Both the position numbers and the translations under genes were made by a program. From an uncultured Prochlorococcus sp. (GTDB taxonomy: Bacteria; Cyanobacteriota; Cyanobacteriia; PCC-6307; Cyanobiaceae), in assembly GCA_902518475.1 (NCBI GenBank), contig CABYGI010000002.1, forward strand, positions 1-64,000: a DNA stretch of 64,000 nt, written 5' to 3'. The stretch's first letter is position 1; the number at the start of each line of letters is the position of its first letter. The notes beneath the pieces are model-generated. The model was not told where the DNA came from, ran no database searches, and saw nothing but the letters and a program-made list of their open reading frames with translations. Shown piece by piece: positions 1 to 10,539 of this stretch.

Positions 1-248
1 CAGTGCCAACTCTTGCAGCTACCTATGCTATTCATCAAGAATTTAAGAAACAATCTCTGAATATACCAATCATGAGTGCCTCTGGATTAAGCCAAGTAAC
101 TTGTCCATTAGCAATATCTTCTGGAGCCTCAGCAGTTGGCGTTGGATCTGTAGTTAATAAATTAGATGATTTAATATCAATGATTGCGGTTGTTAGGGGC
201 TTAAAAGAATCTTTGAAAAATTCAATAATTGGAGAAAAAATTTTTTAG
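1..248 (+). CDS. Ycf23-like (DUF561) protein, C-terminal part
   Basis: This is the last 80-odd residues of a gene that enters from the left edge; the in-frame GTG at base 3 is internal and is not the start. The visible segment has the IPIMSASGL stretch followed by PLAISSGASAVGVGSVVNKL. This is the pattern of the C-terminal phosphate-binding strand-loop region of a TIM barrel, as in the DUF561/Ycf23 family of cyanobacteria and algal plastids. The reaction of that family is unknown to me. It ends 29 bases before uvrB on the same strand, so the two may share a transcript. The family call rests on recall of a short segment and is moderately sure. Confidence 0.65.
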   Translation, partial: VPTLAATYAIHQEFKKQSLNIPIMSASGLSQVTCPLAISSGASAVGVGSVVNKLDDLISMIAVVRGLKESLKNSIIGEKIF

Positions 249-277
249 TATAGCAATATCCATTAGCTATTAGCTTG

Positions 278-2317
278 ATGAACAACTATAAGCTTCAAGC
301 TCCTTACGAACCAAATGGAGATCAACCAGAAGCTATTAAAAAATTAGTTAAAGGCGTAAATAATGGTAAACAGTTTCAGACTCTTTTAGGAGCTACTGGA
401 ACTGGTAAAACATTTACCATTGCAAATGTAATTCAACAAACAGGAAGACCAGCACTTGTTTTAGCTCATAACAAAACGTTGGCTGCACAACTATGTAATG
501 AGTTAAGGGAATTTTTTCCAAAAAATGCTGTTGAGTACTTCATTTCTTACTACGATTATTATCAACCTGAAGCTTATGTGCCTGTAAGTGATACTTACAT
601 AGCCAAAACTGCTTCAATTAATGAAGAAATTGATATGCTTAGGCATTCTGCAACACGCTCATTATTTGAAAGAAAAGATGTAATTGTCGTAGCTTCAATA
701 AGTTGTATTTATGGTCTTGGTATACCGAGTGAGTATTTAAAAGCTGCAGTTAAATTTGAAGTGGGAAAATCAATAAATCTGCGTTCTTCTTTGAGGTCTC
801 TCGTTGAAAATCAATATACTAGAAATGATATTGAAATTACTAGAGGTAGATTCAGAATTAAAGGTGATGTTTTAGAAATCGGTCCAGCTTATGAGGATAG
901 ATTAATAAGAATTGAGTTATTTGGTGATGAAGTCGAGGCTATTAGATATGTAGACCCTACTACAGGAGAAATACTTGAAAGTTTGGAACAAGTTAGCGTT
1001 TACCCAGCGAAGCATTTTGTGACTCCAAAAGAAAGACTTGAGAGTGCAATAAGTGCAATTAGAAGTGAATTAAAAACTCAACTCGATAAATTTACATACG
1101 AAGGAAAATTATTAGAGGCTCAACGTTTAGAACAACGTACAAAATATGATTTAGAAATGCTTAAAGAGGTTGGTTATTGTAATGGAGTTGAGAATTATGC
1201 ACGTCATTTATCAGGTAGAGAAGAAGGTTCACCGCCAGAATGCTTAATAGATTACTTTCCCAAAGATTGGTTGTTGGTAGTTGATGAGAGTCATGTAACA
1301 TGTCCTCAACTACATGCGATGTACAATGGTGATCAATCTAGAAAAAAAGTTTTAATAGATCATGGTTTTAGATTGCCAAGTGCTGCAGATAATAGACCTT
1401 TAAAATGTGAAGAGTTTTGGGAAAAATCAAAACAGACATTATTTATAAGTGCAACTCCCGGTCAATGGGAATTAGATCAATGTGATGGTGAATTTATTGA
1501 GCAAGTTATAAGACCAACGGGGGTATTGGACCCGGTAATTGATGTAAGACCTAGTGAAGGCCAAATAGAAGATCTGTTATCTGAAATAAGAATTCGAGCT
1601 GAAAAGAATCAAAGAGTGCTTGTAACAACACTTACTAAGAGAATGGCTGAAGATCTAACTGATTTTTTATCTGAAAATAAAGTAAGAGTTAGATATTTGC
1701 ATTCCGAAATCCATTCAATTGAAAGAATTGAAATTATTCAAGACCTTAGAATGGGCGAATATGATGTTTTGGTAGGAGTTAATTTATTAAGAGAGGGACT
1801 AGATCTGCCAGAAGTATCCTTAGTCGCCATTTTAGATGCTGATAAAGAAGGTTTTCTTAGGGCAGAAAGGTCATTGATTCAAACAATAGGAAGAGCCGCC
1901 AGACATGTTGAAGGTGTTGCTTTGCTTTATGCAGATAACTTCACAGATTCAATGAAAAGAGCAATATCTGAAACTGAAAGAAGAAGAACTATTCAAAAAA
2001 AATATAACCAAGTCAATGGTATTACTCCAAAACCTGCAGGTAAAAAAGTAGAAAATTCAATATTATCTTTTCTAGAACTTTCCAGAAAACTAGATGCTGG
2101 TGGTTTATCTAAAGATTTAATAAATATAGTTAATAACAAAACTGACGCAATTCTCAGTTCCAGCGAAAATCAATGTTTGCTCGAAGAATTGCCTGACTTA
2201 ATAGAAAAGTTAGAAATTAAAATGAAAGAAGCTGCAAAAGAGTTAAATTTTGAAGAAGCAGCAAATTTGAGAGATAGAATCAAAAAATTAAGACAAAAAT
2301 TGGCAAGAAATAATTAA
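278..2317 (+). CDS. uvrB: UvrABC system protein B (excision repair helicase subunit)
   Basis: UvrB verifies the DNA lesion handed over by UvrA and loads the UvrC nuclease in nucleotide excision repair. Walker A (GATGTGKT) lies at residues 38-45. The aromatic beta-hairpin region [12 protein letters not shown], which inserts between DNA strands, is near residue 92. A VVDESH helicase motif and an [13 protein letters not shown] helicase motif VI follow. The last 40 residues form the UVR coiled-coil domain that contacts UvrC ([19 protein letters not shown]). The length, about 679 residues, is normal. A TTG directly before the ATG at 278 could also be read as the start, but the ATG gives the family-like N-terminus [16 protein letters not shown]. 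It converges on lysC with 7 bases between stops. Confidence 0.97.
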   Translation: MNNYKLQAPYEPNGDQPEAIKKLVKGVNNGKQFQTLLGATGTGKTFTIANVIQQTGRPALVLAHNKTLAAQLCNELREFFPKNAVEYFISYYDYYQPEAYVPVSDTYIAKTASINEEIDMLRHSATRSLFERKDVIVVASISCIYGLGIPSEYLKAAVKFEVGKSINLRSSLRSLVENQYTRNDIEITRGRFRIKGDVLEIGPAYEDRLIRIELFGDEVEAIRYVDPTTGEILESLEQVSVYPAKHFVTPKERLESAISAIRSELKTQLDKFTYEGKLLEAQRLEQRTKYDLEMLKEVGYCNGVENYARHLSGREEGSPPECLIDYFPKDWLLVVDESHVTCPQLHAMYNGDQSRKKVLIDHGFRLPSAADNRPLKCEEFWEKSKQTLFISATPGQWELDQCDGEFIEQVIRPTGVLDPVIDVRPSEGQIEDLLSEIRIRAEKNQRVLVTTLTKRMAEDLTDFLSENKVRVRYLHSEIHSIERIEIIQDLRMGEYDVLVGVNLLREGLDLPEVSLVAILDADKEGFLRAERSLIQTIGRAARHVEGVALLYADNFTDSMKRAISETERRRTIQKKYNQVNGITPKPAGKKVENSILSFLELSRKLDAGGLSKDLINIVNNKTDAILSSSENQCLLEELPDLIEKLEIKMKEAAKELNFEEAANLRDRIKKLRQKLARNN

Positions 2318-2324
2318 AAAGAAA

Positions 2325-4085
2325 TTATTTTTCTAATTCGAAATGATTATGAATCGCATTAACTGCTTTGTAACAATCTTTTTCTAAGACAATACATGAA
2401 GTCCTAATTTCACTAGTAGCAATCATTTCGATATTAATATTTTGGTCAGCCAATGCTCTAAATATTTTTCCAGCCGTCCCAACCTTAAATGCCATTCCCG
2501 CTCCTACAGTACTTACTTTGGCTATAGCAGGGCCATCTTCAATGTATGATCCGGGTAATTTTTTTGTTAAGGCCTCAAAAACTAAGTTAGCTTTTTCTCT
2601 ATCTTGTTTATTCATTGTAAGACTAATATCCTTAGTTTTTAAAGAGGAAATTCTTTCAGACTGAACAATAGTATCGATAAGTAAATTATTTTCAGCTAAT
2701 GCTAAACATATCGATGCTGCTACACCTGGACGATCAGGTAGTTTTCGAAAACTTACCTGAACTTGGTTTTTATCTAATGCAATTCCTCTAACTTCAGGTT
2801 GATCTTGTTTTTCATTGATTGGATTAACAAATATTTGTGTATCGGATAACTTAAATTTCTCAGCAACAAATCTAATAGCTTTTGGTATATTATTAATTTC
2901 AATTACACAGCTGACTTTAATTTCACTAGTAGCTATTAACCTAACATTTATATTCGCTTGAGATAAAGTATCAAATAAATCAGCTGAAACACTTGGTCTG
3001 CCCATAATGCCTGCTCCTTGAATACTTAATTTTGTCATGTTGGTTTTTAAGTTAAATTCTCCCCCTAATTGACTAGTAATAAGTTCACATTGTTCTGCTG
3101 TCTTTTTAACTTCTAATTCACTAACAGTAAATGTAATATCGTTTTTATTTCCATCATTTGTCGCTTGTATAATTAAATCTACGTTAATACTTGCTTCTGA
3201 AAGTTTTTCAAATATTTGCGCAGCAATCCCAGGCCTATCAGGAATATTTGAGAGACTGAATACTGCTTGGTTTTCTAATACTTCAAGACTATTGACTGTT
3301 TTTGTTAATTCTAAGCTTCCTCTTTTTAGCGGGAGAGGTTGGATTTGACTTTCTAGGAGAGTCCCCCTGGAGTCACTTTGGCTTGATTTGACACACAATT
3401 TAATTCCATAATTGCGAGCAATTTCTACTGCTCTTGGATGCAGAACTGAAGCGCCAACGCTTGCAAGTTCAAGCATTTCCTCGCAGCTAATTTCATCTAA
3501 GAGTTTTGCATTAGGAACAATCCTTGGATCAGTACTAAGAACCCCTGGAACGTCTGTATAAATTTCGCAAGTCTCAGCTCCTAAAGCTGTTGATAAAGCT
3601 ACCGCGGAAGTATCTGAACCACCTCTACCCAAAGTTGTAATTTCCATTGAACCCGTATGGCTTAATGTTGTCCCTTGAAATCCAGCCACGACAACTACAA
3701 AACCCTGATTTAAATAATTTTGGATCCTTTCTGTTTTAATATCCAAAATTCTCGCTTTTCCATGAATTGATTCAGTAATAATTCCAACCTGGCTACCAGT
3801 CATTGAAATTGCAGGTATTCCATATTCGTTTAATGCCATTGAGAGAAGAGCTATGGTTACTTGCTCTCCAGTTGAGAGAAGCATATCCAATTCTCTTCGA
3901 TTAGGATTCTTACTAATTGATTCCGCTAAACAATTTAAATCATCTGTAGTTTGCCCCATCGCAGAGACAACTACTACAATTTCATTCCCTGCTTCTTTAC
4001 TGTGACAAATGCTATTTGCAATATTTTGAATTTTTTTAATATCACCGACAGAAGTACCGCCAAATTTTTTTACTAGTAAAGCCAT
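2325..4085 (-). CDS. lysC: Aspartate kinase with four ACT domains
   Basis: Aspartokinase phosphorylates aspartate, the first step towards lysine, threonine, methionine and diaminopimelate. The amino-acid-kinase domain fills about residues 1-250, opening with KKFGGTSVGD and containing TTLGRGGSDTSA. Behind it are two ACT pairs rather than one, recognisable by the repeated elements DRPGIAAQIFE, GRPSVSADLFD, DRPGVAASI and KVGTAGKIFRAL and by two copies of IATSEI. This four-ACT arrangement is typical of cyanobacterial enzymes and implies feedback control by end-product amino acids. Its length of 586 residues fits that type. It lies 39 bases downstream of holA on the same strand. Confidence 0.96.
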   Translation of the reverse strand: MALLVKKFGGTSVGDIKKIQNIANSICHSKEAGNEIVVVVSAMGQTTDDLNCLAESISKNPNRRELDMLLSTGEQVTIALLSMALNEYGIPAISMTGSQVGIITESIHGKARILDIKTERIQNYLNQGFVVVVAGFQGTTLSHTGSMEITTLGRGGSDTSAVALSTALGAETCEIYTDVPGVLSTDPRIVPNAKLLDEISCEEMLELASVGASVLHPRAVEIARNYGIKLCVKSSQSDSRGTLLESQIQPLPLKRGSLELTKTVNSLEVLENQAVFSLSNIPDRPGIAAQIFEKLSEASINVDLIIQATNDGNKNDITFTVSELEVKKTAEQCELITSQLGGEFNLKTNMTKLSIQGAGIMGRPSVSADLFDTLSQANINVRLIATSEIKVSCVIEINNIPKAIRFVAEKFKLSDTQIFVNPINEKQDQPEVRGIALDKNQVQVSFRKLPDRPGVAASICLALAENNLLIDTIVQSERISSLKTKDISLTMNKQDREKANLVFEALTKKLPGSYIEDGPAIAKVSTVGAGMAFKVGTAGKIFRALADQNINIEMIATSEIRTSCIVLEKDCYKAVNAIHNHFELEK

Positions 4086-4124
4086 ACTTAAATCATAATG
4101 TAAATTCTTAAGCTTATAATTTGG

Positions 4125-5126
4125 TTAACTTAAATTAATTAATTTCTCTGTAAAAACATTTATAGGATTATTACCTTGTTTTAGTAATGATTCAATATCT
4201 AGCAAGCTACTCATTAAATTAATTAAATATTCTTGAGATACATTTTTGACTTTTCTGCGAATAAAAAAAATTCTTTTTGGATTAGAAATGCCTGCAAGAT
4301 TACAAATCTTTTCTGAATTATCGTTATCAGAATTAACTGCTAGTTTTATAATGGTATGTATTCTTATTTGACTAATTAAACCGGCATTTAGCCTTAAAGC
4401 AGGTTCTCCTTTCTGTAAAGAATAATTTATTTCAATGAGGCTTTCATTAATATTTTTTTGTAATAGAAGATCAATTATTTTGAAAATATTGGATTGATGA
4501 TCACTAAATATTTTTTTTACATCAATACTTTTAAGAAAAAGTTGTGAATTCGAATCACTTGATACTGCAGAGAGGTATGTTTTAGCTTTGGCTAATTCAT
4601 TTATTAGTTTAAAGCTATCATTACCAACTGAATCAATAATTAATTCAGCTGCATTTTTATCAATTTTGATATTCATTTCATTTGCTGCATCTTCTAAAAA
4701 TCTTTTTTGTCCCTCATAGTCCCAGATTTCTGGTAAAGAAAATGATTTTTCTTTGGCTAAATTATTCTTGATAAGTTTTTGTAAAAATTTAGTACTCTTT
4801 AGTCTTGAATCTGGTTTTTTTGTATTTTGCAAAATGAAATAAGTATTTTGAGGAATATTGTCATGAATTTTTTCAAATTTAGTTCTTAGATCTTCATTTT
4901 TGGCAGTAAAAATGGGATTGTTTTTTAATGTCACTATTCTGTATCCATCTCCAAATGGAGGTGTAAGAACTTCATCAAAAGCTTTATTGACTTGCTCATC
5001 ATCATCGCCATTTAAATTAGTTACGTTTATTTCTTTCCATTCTTTAGATACTTCTTTATCAATTAATTTTTGGATAAATGTATTTTGAGCATTTAGATCA
5101 TTACCCCATAATATTTGTATTGGCAT
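4125..5126 (-). CDS. holA: DNA polymerase III delta subunit
   Basis: The delta subunit of the clamp loader opens the sliding clamp ring for loading on DNA. The protein has 333 residues, the usual size, and opens with MPIQILWGNDLNAQNTFI, matching the first strand of the delta-family fold (a nucleotide-binding-like domain without a working Walker motif). The FGDGYRIVTLKN segment near residue 60 and the helical C-terminal collar domain, ending in a leucine-rich helix, agree with this family. Sequence identity across HolA proteins is low, so the call depends on overall pattern. The gene is divergent from cobH with 58 bases between the starts and is probably cotranscribed with lysC. Confidence 0.85.
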   Translation of the reverse strand: MPIQILWGNDLNAQNTFIQKLIDKEVSKEWKEINVTNLNGDDDEQVNKAFDEVLTPPFGDGYRIVTLKNNPIFTAKNEDLRTKFEKIHDNIPQNTYFILQNTKKPDSRLKSTKFLQKLIKNNLAKEKSFSLPEIWDYEGQKRFLEDAANEMNIKIDKNAAELIIDSVGNDSFKLINELAKAKTYLSAVSSDSNSQLFLKSIDVKKIFSDHQSNIFKIIDLLLQKNINESLIEINYSLQKGEPALRLNAGLISQIRIHTIIKLAVNSDNDNSEKICNLAGISNPKRIFFIRRKVKNVSQEYLINLMSSLLDIESLLKQGNNPINVFTEKLINLS

Positions 5127-5184
5127 AATAGCTCAATAAAAACCATATATTAACTATGATTACTTCTAACACAAATTAAATTTA

Positions 5185-5808
5185 ATGGTAATAGATCATC
5201 CAATTTTTTTGGAAAGCATCAGATTCATAAGATCTCACTTAGAAGCTAATGATTTAAATTATTTGGAAAAAAAAGTTTTAGAGAGATTAGTTCATGCTTC
5301 AGGAGATTTTACAGTTCAAAATCTTGTAAATTTTAGTGAAGGTGCCTGCGAAAAAGGTATTCAGGCACTTAAAAATGGTGCTCCTATTTTAACTGATACC
5401 GATATGGCTGCAGCAGCAATAAAATCCATGGCAGAAAATACCACTAGGAATAAAGTATTTAGCGCTAGAATGTGGTTTGGAAAAAATAATCAGAAAAACT
5501 TAACTAAAACTGCATATGGCTTAACTGAAGGTTGGAAGGAGTTATCCGCTATAAATTCTGGAAGCAAATCACCTATTATAGTTATTGGCAGTTCGCCTAC
5601 AGCGTTAACTTATTTAATTGATATTTTAGAAAATGCGAAAGATTTACCTAGTTTAATTATCGGAATGCCTGTTGGATTTGTTGGAGTAGAGAAGAGCAAA
5701 AAAAAACTGATTTCCACTGATCTTCCTAGAATTGTTTTGAATTCAACTAGAGGAGGTGCTGCCATGGCAGCCGCTGCGGTTAACGCCTTATTGAGAGAAA
5801 CTATTTAA
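5185..5808 (+). CDS. cobH: Precorrin-8X methylmutase
   Basis: CobH/CbiC moves a methyl group from C-11 to C-12 of the corrin ring, giving hydrogenobyrinate (or its cobalt form) on the way to cobalamin. The segment LERLVHASGDFTVQNLV contains the catalytic histidine of the family. ALKNGAPILTDTDMAAAAI, GSSPTALTYLIDI and IIGMPVGFVGVEKSK are further family signatures, and the LNSTRGGAAMAAAAVNALL end is complete. At 207 residues it is full length. It stands alone here, not in a cobalamin operon. Cyanobacteria make pseudocobalamin, so the product is probably that form (inference). Confidence 0.95.
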   Translation: MVIDHPIFLESIRFIRSHLEANDLNYLEKKVLERLVHASGDFTVQNLVNFSEGACEKGIQALKNGAPILTDTDMAAAAIKSMAENTTRNKVFSARMWFGKNNQKNLTKTAYGLTEGWKELSAINSGSKSPIIVIGSSPTALTYLIDILENAKDLPSLIIGMPVGFVGVEKSKKKLISTDLPRIVLNSTRGGAAMAAAAVNALLRETI

Positions 5809-5839
5809 AAAGTATTTATTTTATAAAAATGTCAAAAAT

Positions 5840-8581
5840 CTAATTTATATCATAATTTAATTTGTTATTTTCCTCTAGAGTATTTAAAACTGATTTTGCT
5901 TTTTCTATAACTTCTTTTGGAACTCCTGCTAGTTTAGCTGCTTCTATGCCATAGCTTTTGTTTGAGCCCCCTTTAACAATCCTGTGGCTAAAAATTAGCT
6001 GTTCGTCATTTTGTTCTACTAAAACTTGAAAATTTTGTATATTATTATTTGAATTTTTTAAATAATTCAGCTCATGATAGTGCGTTGCAAAAATAGTATT
6101 ACATTGAATTATTTTTGCAAGATATTCACTTACTGACCAAGCTATTGAAAGTCCATCAAAAGTAGATGTCCCTCTACCTATCTCATCAAGCAAAACTAGT
6201 GAGTTAGAAGTTGCCTGATTTAGAATTGATGCAGTTTCAGACATTTCCACCATAAATGTTGATTGTCCAGAGGATTGATCATCAACCGCCCCAATTCTTG
6301 TAAAAATCCTATCTGCAATCTTAATTTCAGCATTATTCGCAGGAACAAAGCTACCAATTTGTGCGAGAATTTGTATTAAACCAAGTTGTCTTATAAAGCA
6401 ACTTTTTCCGCTTGCATTGGGACCGGTTAATATAATTAATTTTTGATTATCCTCAAAAGAGATATCGTTTGCGACAAACTTTTTATCATTTAATAATTGC
6501 TCTACAATTGGATTTCTTCCTGCGATAATTCTTGTACTATTTTTTGTTGTTGAATCATTTATTGGTATTAATGAAGGTTTTATAAAATTGTTTTCTACTG
6601 AAGTAATTGATAAACCAAGCAATGCATCAAGAGATGCTATCGATTTTGCGATTGATCTTATTTGTTTTGTTTTTTCAGCAACTATATTTCTTAATTCACA
6701 GAAAATTTCATATTCTCTTGATGAAGCTCTACTTTTTATTTGAAAAATCTTATTTTCTTTATTTTTAATTTCTGAAGTGATATACCTTTCTTCATTAGTA
6801 AGTGTTTGCCTTTTGATCCAATGTTGTGGAGCTAAATTAACTTTTGATTTATTTATAGAAATGTAGTAACCAAAATTTTTATGAAATTGAATTTTTAGGT
6901 TTGAAATTTTGCTAATTTTCCTTTCTTTTAATTCCTCTTTATTTAGCCATTCAGAGTAATCATCCATTAAATTACGTAAACCATCTAATATATTGTCAAC
7001 ACCATCGTGGATCATGCCTCCTTCACTAATATTTAGAGGAGGATTTTCTATTAGTTTAAAACTTATAGAATCAGCTAATTCTAAGAGTCCTTCATCAATA
7101 TTTTTTAATTGATGAGCCCATTCTGGGAGATCATATTTAAATAATTCAATGATGGATTTTAGTCTAGGCAATTTTTTTAAACCTTCAGCTATTGCAATTA
7201 AGTCCCTGGGACTTGCATGACCTGCACATGCTCTACCTGCAAGTCTTTCTAAATCACCCATTGCTCTAAGTAAATTTTGGGTATCTTTACGTAATTGTTT
7301 AGATTCAATAAAGTTTGTAATTATATTTTGTCTTTTATAAATTTCATTAACGTTTAATAGTGGTGAATCTATCCATCTTCTTAAACATCTTGCACCCATG
7401 CAAGTATAAGTTCTATCAACACTCCATAGTAGCGAACCTACATAATTGTTTTCTCTTTGTGTATTTTTGATTTCTAAGTTTTTTTGAGATTGATAATCAA
7501 TAATTAAATTGTTATGACCAAATTGAATTTGTGGAAAGTCTAATGAGATTTTTACAGAAGAATCTTTATCTAAATTTGAAGGATTAATTTTTTCTAGATA
7601 ATTTAATAAACCCCCAAGTGATCTAGTCGCATTGTTTAAATTTTTAAGTCCTATTCCTTCAAGGTTTGCAATTTGGAAATAATTTTTTATTAGATATTTT
7701 GCTTCATTAATTCCAAAATTAGTCTCTTGAGAAACAGTATATGTAATTTGACTATTTGCTTTAATTAATAAGTTTCTTACAGCATTGCTTCCTACAATGA
7801 TTTCTGAAGAATCTAATTTAATAATTTCATCAAATAGTTTTGACAGGGATTGACCTTCTAAAGTTATTAATTCTCCTGTGCTTACATCAGCTTTTGATAT
7901 ACCCCATTCATAAGATTCGTCTGAGTTTTCTTCTGATAAGTAAATAGCAGTAATCCAATTATTTTTCTTTGCTATCAACATCCCCTCTTCAATTACAGTT
8001 CCAGGAGTGATTATTCTTGTTATTCCTCTTTTAATTGGAGTCCCATAATTTCCAGAACTTTTTTCTAATTGGTCGCATATAACCACAGAATAATTTTTTT
8101 TAATTAAATCAGCACAGTACCTCTCCATTGCATGATAAGGAACTCCTGCCATGGGGATCTTACCAAGCTCTTTGCCAGCATCTTTACTGGTAAGGGTTAT
8201 TTCTAAAAGGTTTGATATTAATACAGCGTCCTCAAAAAAACATTCAAAAAAATCTCCTAATCTATAAAGTAATAACCTATCTTTATTTTCCTCTTTTAGA
8301 GTTACATAATGCTTCATTACAGGAGTTAATTTCTGTTTTGAAACTGTTTTATAACTATAGGATTCCTCATTTATGCATAGATTTTTGTTTTTTGAAATTA
8401 AATCAGTTTTGAATTTATTTATTAAATTAGTTGAATTTTTTCTTTGTCTAGGTCTTTTTTTTGATTCTTTTTTTAAATCTTCCCAAGATAAATCTTCTGG
8501 AATATTTGTTATTTCTTTTTGCTCATTATTCTCATTACCTATCGCAAATAAATTCTTTTGAATTATCGTATCTTCTTGCAT
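5840..8581 (-). CDS. mutS: DNA mismatch repair protein MutS
   Basis: MutS recognises base mismatches and small loops in new DNA. The mismatch-reading Phe-X-Glu motif appears as GDFFECF after the conserved LTPVMKHYV entry at about residue 85. The connector, lever and clamp domains follow. The C-terminal ATPase has Walker [15 protein letters not shown], a [15 protein letters not shown] signature and Walker [17 protein letters not shown], and ends in a helix-turn-helix dimerisation segment. Compared with the usual E. coli-type start there is an N-terminal extension of roughly 75 residues, polar and containing the basic cluster KKRPRQRK. The ATG is followed by an open frame, so the extension may be real. 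Confidence 0.97.
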   Translation of the reverse strand: MQEDTIIQKNLFAIGNENNEQKEITNIPEDLSWEDLKKESKKRPRQRKNSTNLINKFKTDLISKNKNLCINEESYSYKTVSKQKLTPVMKHYVTLKEENKDRLLLYRLGDFFECFFEDAVLISNLLEITLTSKDAGKELGKIPMAGVPYHAMERYCADLIKKNYSVVICDQLEKSSGNYGTPIKRGITRIITPGTVIEEGMLIAKKNNWITAIYLSEENSDESYEWGISKADVSTGELITLEGQSLSKLFDEIIKLDSSEIIVGSNAVRNLLIKANSQITYTVSQETNFGINEAKYLIKNYFQIANLEGIGLKNLNNATRSLGGLLNYLEKINPSNLDKDSSVKISLDFPQIQFGHNNLIIDYQSQKNLEIKNTQRENNYVGSLLWSVDRTYTCMGARCLRRWIDSPLLNVNEIYKRQNIITNFIESKQLRKDTQNLLRAMGDLERLAGRACAGHASPRDLIAIAEGLKKLPRLKSIIELFKYDLPEWAHQLKNIDEGLLELADSISFKLIENPPLNISEGGMIHDGVDNILDGLRNLMDDYSEWLNKEELKERKISKISNLKIQFHKNFGYYISINKSKVNLAPQHWIKRQTLTNEERYITSEIKNKENKIFQIKSRASSREYEIFCELRNIVAEKTKQIRSIAKSIASLDALLGLSITSVENNFIKPSLIPINDSTTKNSTRIIAGRNPIVEQLLNDKKFVANDISFEDNQKLIILTGPNASGKSCFIRQLGLIQILAQIGSFVPANNAEIKIADRIFTRIGAVDDQSSGQSTFMVEMSETASILNQATSNSLVLLDEIGRGTSTFDGLSIAWSVSEYLAKIIQCNTIFATHYHELNYLKNSNNNIQNFQVLVEQNDEQLIFSHRIVKGGSNKSYGIEAAKLAGVPKEVIEKAKSVLNTLEENNKLNYDIN

Positions 8582-8722
8582 ACTTTTTTAATTCCTAAAT
8601 AGATATTAGGTAAAAAATTTTTTTTTGCATTTAAAGTGGCTAAAGTATGTAAATTTTCTCTAAAAATTATCATTTTCATGAGATTATATTATTTATAATA
8701 ATTTTAAACTTAAGACTAAATT
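8582..8722 (+). promoter_or_regulatory. Upstream region of psbZ with AT-rich promoter-like stretch
   Basis: The 141 bases between the divergent mutS and psbZ starts contain TATATTATTTATAATA at about 8685-8700, a good place for a -10 element for psbZ. I see no matching -35 box; in such AT-rich genomes these are often absent. The exact transcription start cannot be read from the sequence. Confidence 0.3.
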
Positions 8723-8920
8723 ATGCAGGCTGTTAACTTTTTCTTCGTAAATGCTCTATTATTTGCTTCTCTAATTGCGGTAGTTGGAGTACCCGTTTTA
8801 TATGTAACTCAACCTTCTACTGAGGAAGGACAGCGAGAAAGTAGAAGAAAAATTTATTCTATTGCTGCTGTTTGGGTTGTTTTGGTTTTTGTTACAGGGA
8901 TAGTTTCTTCATTAGTTTGA
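8723..8920 (+). CDS. psbZ: Photosystem II protein PsbZ (Ycf9)
   Basis: PsbZ is a small thylakoid membrane subunit at the edge of the photosystem II core that stabilises antenna and supercomplex contacts. The protein has 65 residues with two membrane helices: one at about residues 5-26 (FFFVNALLFASLIAVVGVPV) and one at about 45-64 (IYSIAAVWVVLVFVTGIVSSL). A short polar loop with an RESRRK cluster separates them. VGVPVLY and the VFVTGIVSSLV end match the Ycf9 pattern. It lies 49 bases before ribH on the same strand. Confidence 0.9.
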   Translation: MQAVNFFFVNALLFASLIAVVGVPVLYVTQPSTEEGQRESRRKIYSIAAVWVVLVFVTGIVSSLV

Positions 8921-8969
8921 ACTTAATACCTTTTCGTGAGAGTCTATTAATATATCGAATTATAATTTA

Positions 8970-9446
8970 ATGGCTATTTTTGAGGGTTCTTTTACTGGTG
9001 CATCTAATTTAAAAGTTGGGATTGTAATAGCAAGATTTAATGATTTAATTACAAATAAAATTCTATCTGGTTGTCTTGATTGTTTAAAGAGACATGGATT
9101 AGATACTTCTGAATTAAGCAATCAAGTAGATATAGTGTGGGTGCCTGGTTCATTCGAATTACCAATCGCAGCTAAAACTCTCATGAAAAAAAAGAGGTAT
9201 GACGTTGTAATTGCTCTTGGGGCTGTAATACGTGGTGAAACTTCACATTATGATGTAGTTGTATCTGAGGCAAGTAAAGGTATTTCACAAGTTTCTAATG
9301 AGAATAATGTTCCAATAATTTTTGGAGTTTTAACTACTGACACCATGCAGCAGGCTTTAGAAAGAGCAGGGATTAAAAATAATCTTGGTTGGAATTATGC
9401 TTTACAAGCAATTGAGATGGGATCTTTAATTAAAAATTTAAATTAA
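8970..9446 (+). CDS. ribH: 6,7-dimethyl-8-ribityllumazine synthase
   Basis: Lumazine synthase condenses 5-amino-6-ribitylaminouracil with 3,4-dihydroxybutanone phosphate, the penultimate step of riboflavin synthesis. The substrate-binding segments are clear: [11 protein letters not shown] near residue 20, [13 protein letters not shown] near 60 and [14 protein letters not shown] with the catalytic histidine near 92. The C-terminus keeps [17 protein letters not shown]. At 158 residues it is standard length. It follows psbZ and precedes tRNA-Gly on the same strand. Confidence 0.97.
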   Translation: MAIFEGSFTGASNLKVGIVIARFNDLITNKILSGCLDCLKRHGLDTSELSNQVDIVWVPGSFELPIAAKTLMKKKRYDVVIALGAVIRGETSHYDVVVSEASKGISQVSNENNVPIIFGVLTTDTMQQALERAGIKNNLGWNYALQAIEMGSLIKNLN

Positions 9447-9507
9447 TTGAAAAAAATTAATTATTTCTATCATTGATCCCTTCTTTGAGATAAAATAATA
9501 GTTACCT

Positions 9508-9579
9508 GCGGATGTAGCTCAGTGGTAGAGCATCTCCTTGCCAAGGAGAATGTCGAGAGTTCGAATCTCTTCATCCGCT
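9508..9579 (+). tRNA. tRNA-Gly (anticodon GCC)
   Basis: Complete cloverleaf: the acceptor stem GCGGATG pairs with CATCCGC, a D arm GCTC/GAGC follows, the anticodon stem TCTCC/GGAGA encloses loop TTGCCAA with anticodon GCC, and the T arm carries TTCGAAT. The discriminator base is T and the CCA end is not encoded. Confidence 0.97.
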
Positions 9580-9623
9580 TTTAATGTTTGAACCTTTTAA
9601 AATATTTTTAAAAAATTTTTGTA

Positions 9624-10055
9624 ATGACAAGAGTAATTTCTATTGAGGATTTAAGAGTTTTATTTACTAAACCATATGGTGCTGATGCGCCAACTAAAGA
9701 AAAATGGTCTGAATTTTATAATGAGAATGTTCTTTTTGTAGATCCTACGCAGGAAACAGAGGGATTAGATTGTTATATCAAAGCTCAAGAGAAGCTTGTT
9801 AAAAGATGTGATGATGTTTTTTTAGAAACTCATGCAATCTCTATTAGTGAAAATTGTGGTTTCGTTGAATGGACAATGGGTTTAACAATTATGGGTAAAG
9901 AATTTATTTATCCTGGAACTACTCGTTTAATATTTGGTGAAAATGGATTAATAAAAGAGCATAGAGATTATTTTGATTTTTGTGGGCCAACTTTTGGACC
10001 TGTTCCTATTTTAGGTCCATTTATAAGATGGCTTTATAGTAAATTTGTTTCTTGA
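9624..10055 (+). CDS. NTF2/SnoaL-like fold protein, function unknown
   Basis: The protein of 143 residues has the alternating helix-strand pattern of the NTF2-like cone fold. An N-terminal helix is followed by EFYNENVLFVDPTQETEGLDCYI, a typical ligand-pocket opening, and then strands such as CGFVEWTMGLTIMGKEF and TTRLIFGENGLIKEHRDYFDF. No catalytic residues can be assigned with certainty. Such proteins bind small hydrophobic molecules or act as isomerases, but no substrate can be read here. It ends close to the convergent acetyltransferase gene. Confidence 0.7.
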   Translation: MTRVISIEDLRVLFTKPYGADAPTKEKWSEFYNENVLFVDPTQETEGLDCYIKAQEKLVKRCDDVFLETHAISISENCGFVEWTMGLTIMGKEFIYPGTTRLIFGENGLIKEHRDYFDFCGPTFGPVPILGPFIRWLYSKFVS

Positions 10056-10083
10056 TTTTGTCTTTCTTTAGAAACAGACTGCT

Positions 10084-10539
10084 TTATATTTCACGAATTA
10101 ATAAATTTTGAGAAGAAACTTCTTCAAAATTAAATTGTGAATAAAAGAATTTTTTATTTGTAGTCATTAGATATACTTTTTTTGTATTTTTAATTTTTTT
10201 AGAAGATAAAAGTTTTTTTACAATTAAAGTACCAAAACCTTTGCCTTGGTGATTATGATCTATAACAACATCCCAAAGCACTCCGCGGTAAATTCCATCG
10301 GTTAAAGCTCTACCAAAACCAACTATTTCCTTACCAACCCAAAGACTTATTACGACATCACTGTTAGCAAGACATTTTTTAAGATCAATAATTGTTCTAT
10401 TTTTTGCCCAGAAAGCATTGTTATCAAGTAATTTTTGTAGTTTAATTAATCCATTTGTCGGTTTAAGATTAGGACCCAATCCAAAAATCCTTAACCCTAA
10501 AGCTCCATGGGCATGTTTGATTAAAGATATTTCTTTCAT
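10084..10539 (-). CDS. GNAT-family N-acetyltransferase
   Basis: A 151-residue protein with the GNAT acetyl-CoA fold. The central strand VLWDVVIDHNHQGKGFGTLIVKKLL at about residues 78-102 contains the pyrophosphate-binding Q/R-X-X-G-X-G/A signature as QGKGFG. The preceding VGFGRALTDGIYRG resembles the cyanobacterial and plastid group that includes the plant NSI/serotonin N-acetyltransferases. The KKFYSQFNF-like end (NKKFFYSQFNFEEV) is the usual C-terminal GNAT element. The acceptor, whether protein lysine, an amine or something else, is unknown. The gene is divergent from secA. Confidence 0.85.
   Translation of the reverse strand: MKEISLIKHAHGALGLRIFGLGPNLKPTNGLIKLQKLLDNNAFWAKNRTIIDLKKCLANSDVVISLWVGKEIVGFGRALTDGIYRGVLWDVVIDHNHQGKGFGTLIVKKLLSSKKIKNTKKVYLMTTNKKFFYSQFNFEEVSSQNLLIREI

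Noticed and set aside
2318..2345. AGAAA...TTTCT inverted repeat between uvrB and lysC as a possible two-way terminator
   Set aside because: The stem is five AT-rich pairs and partly inside coding sequence; too weak to support.
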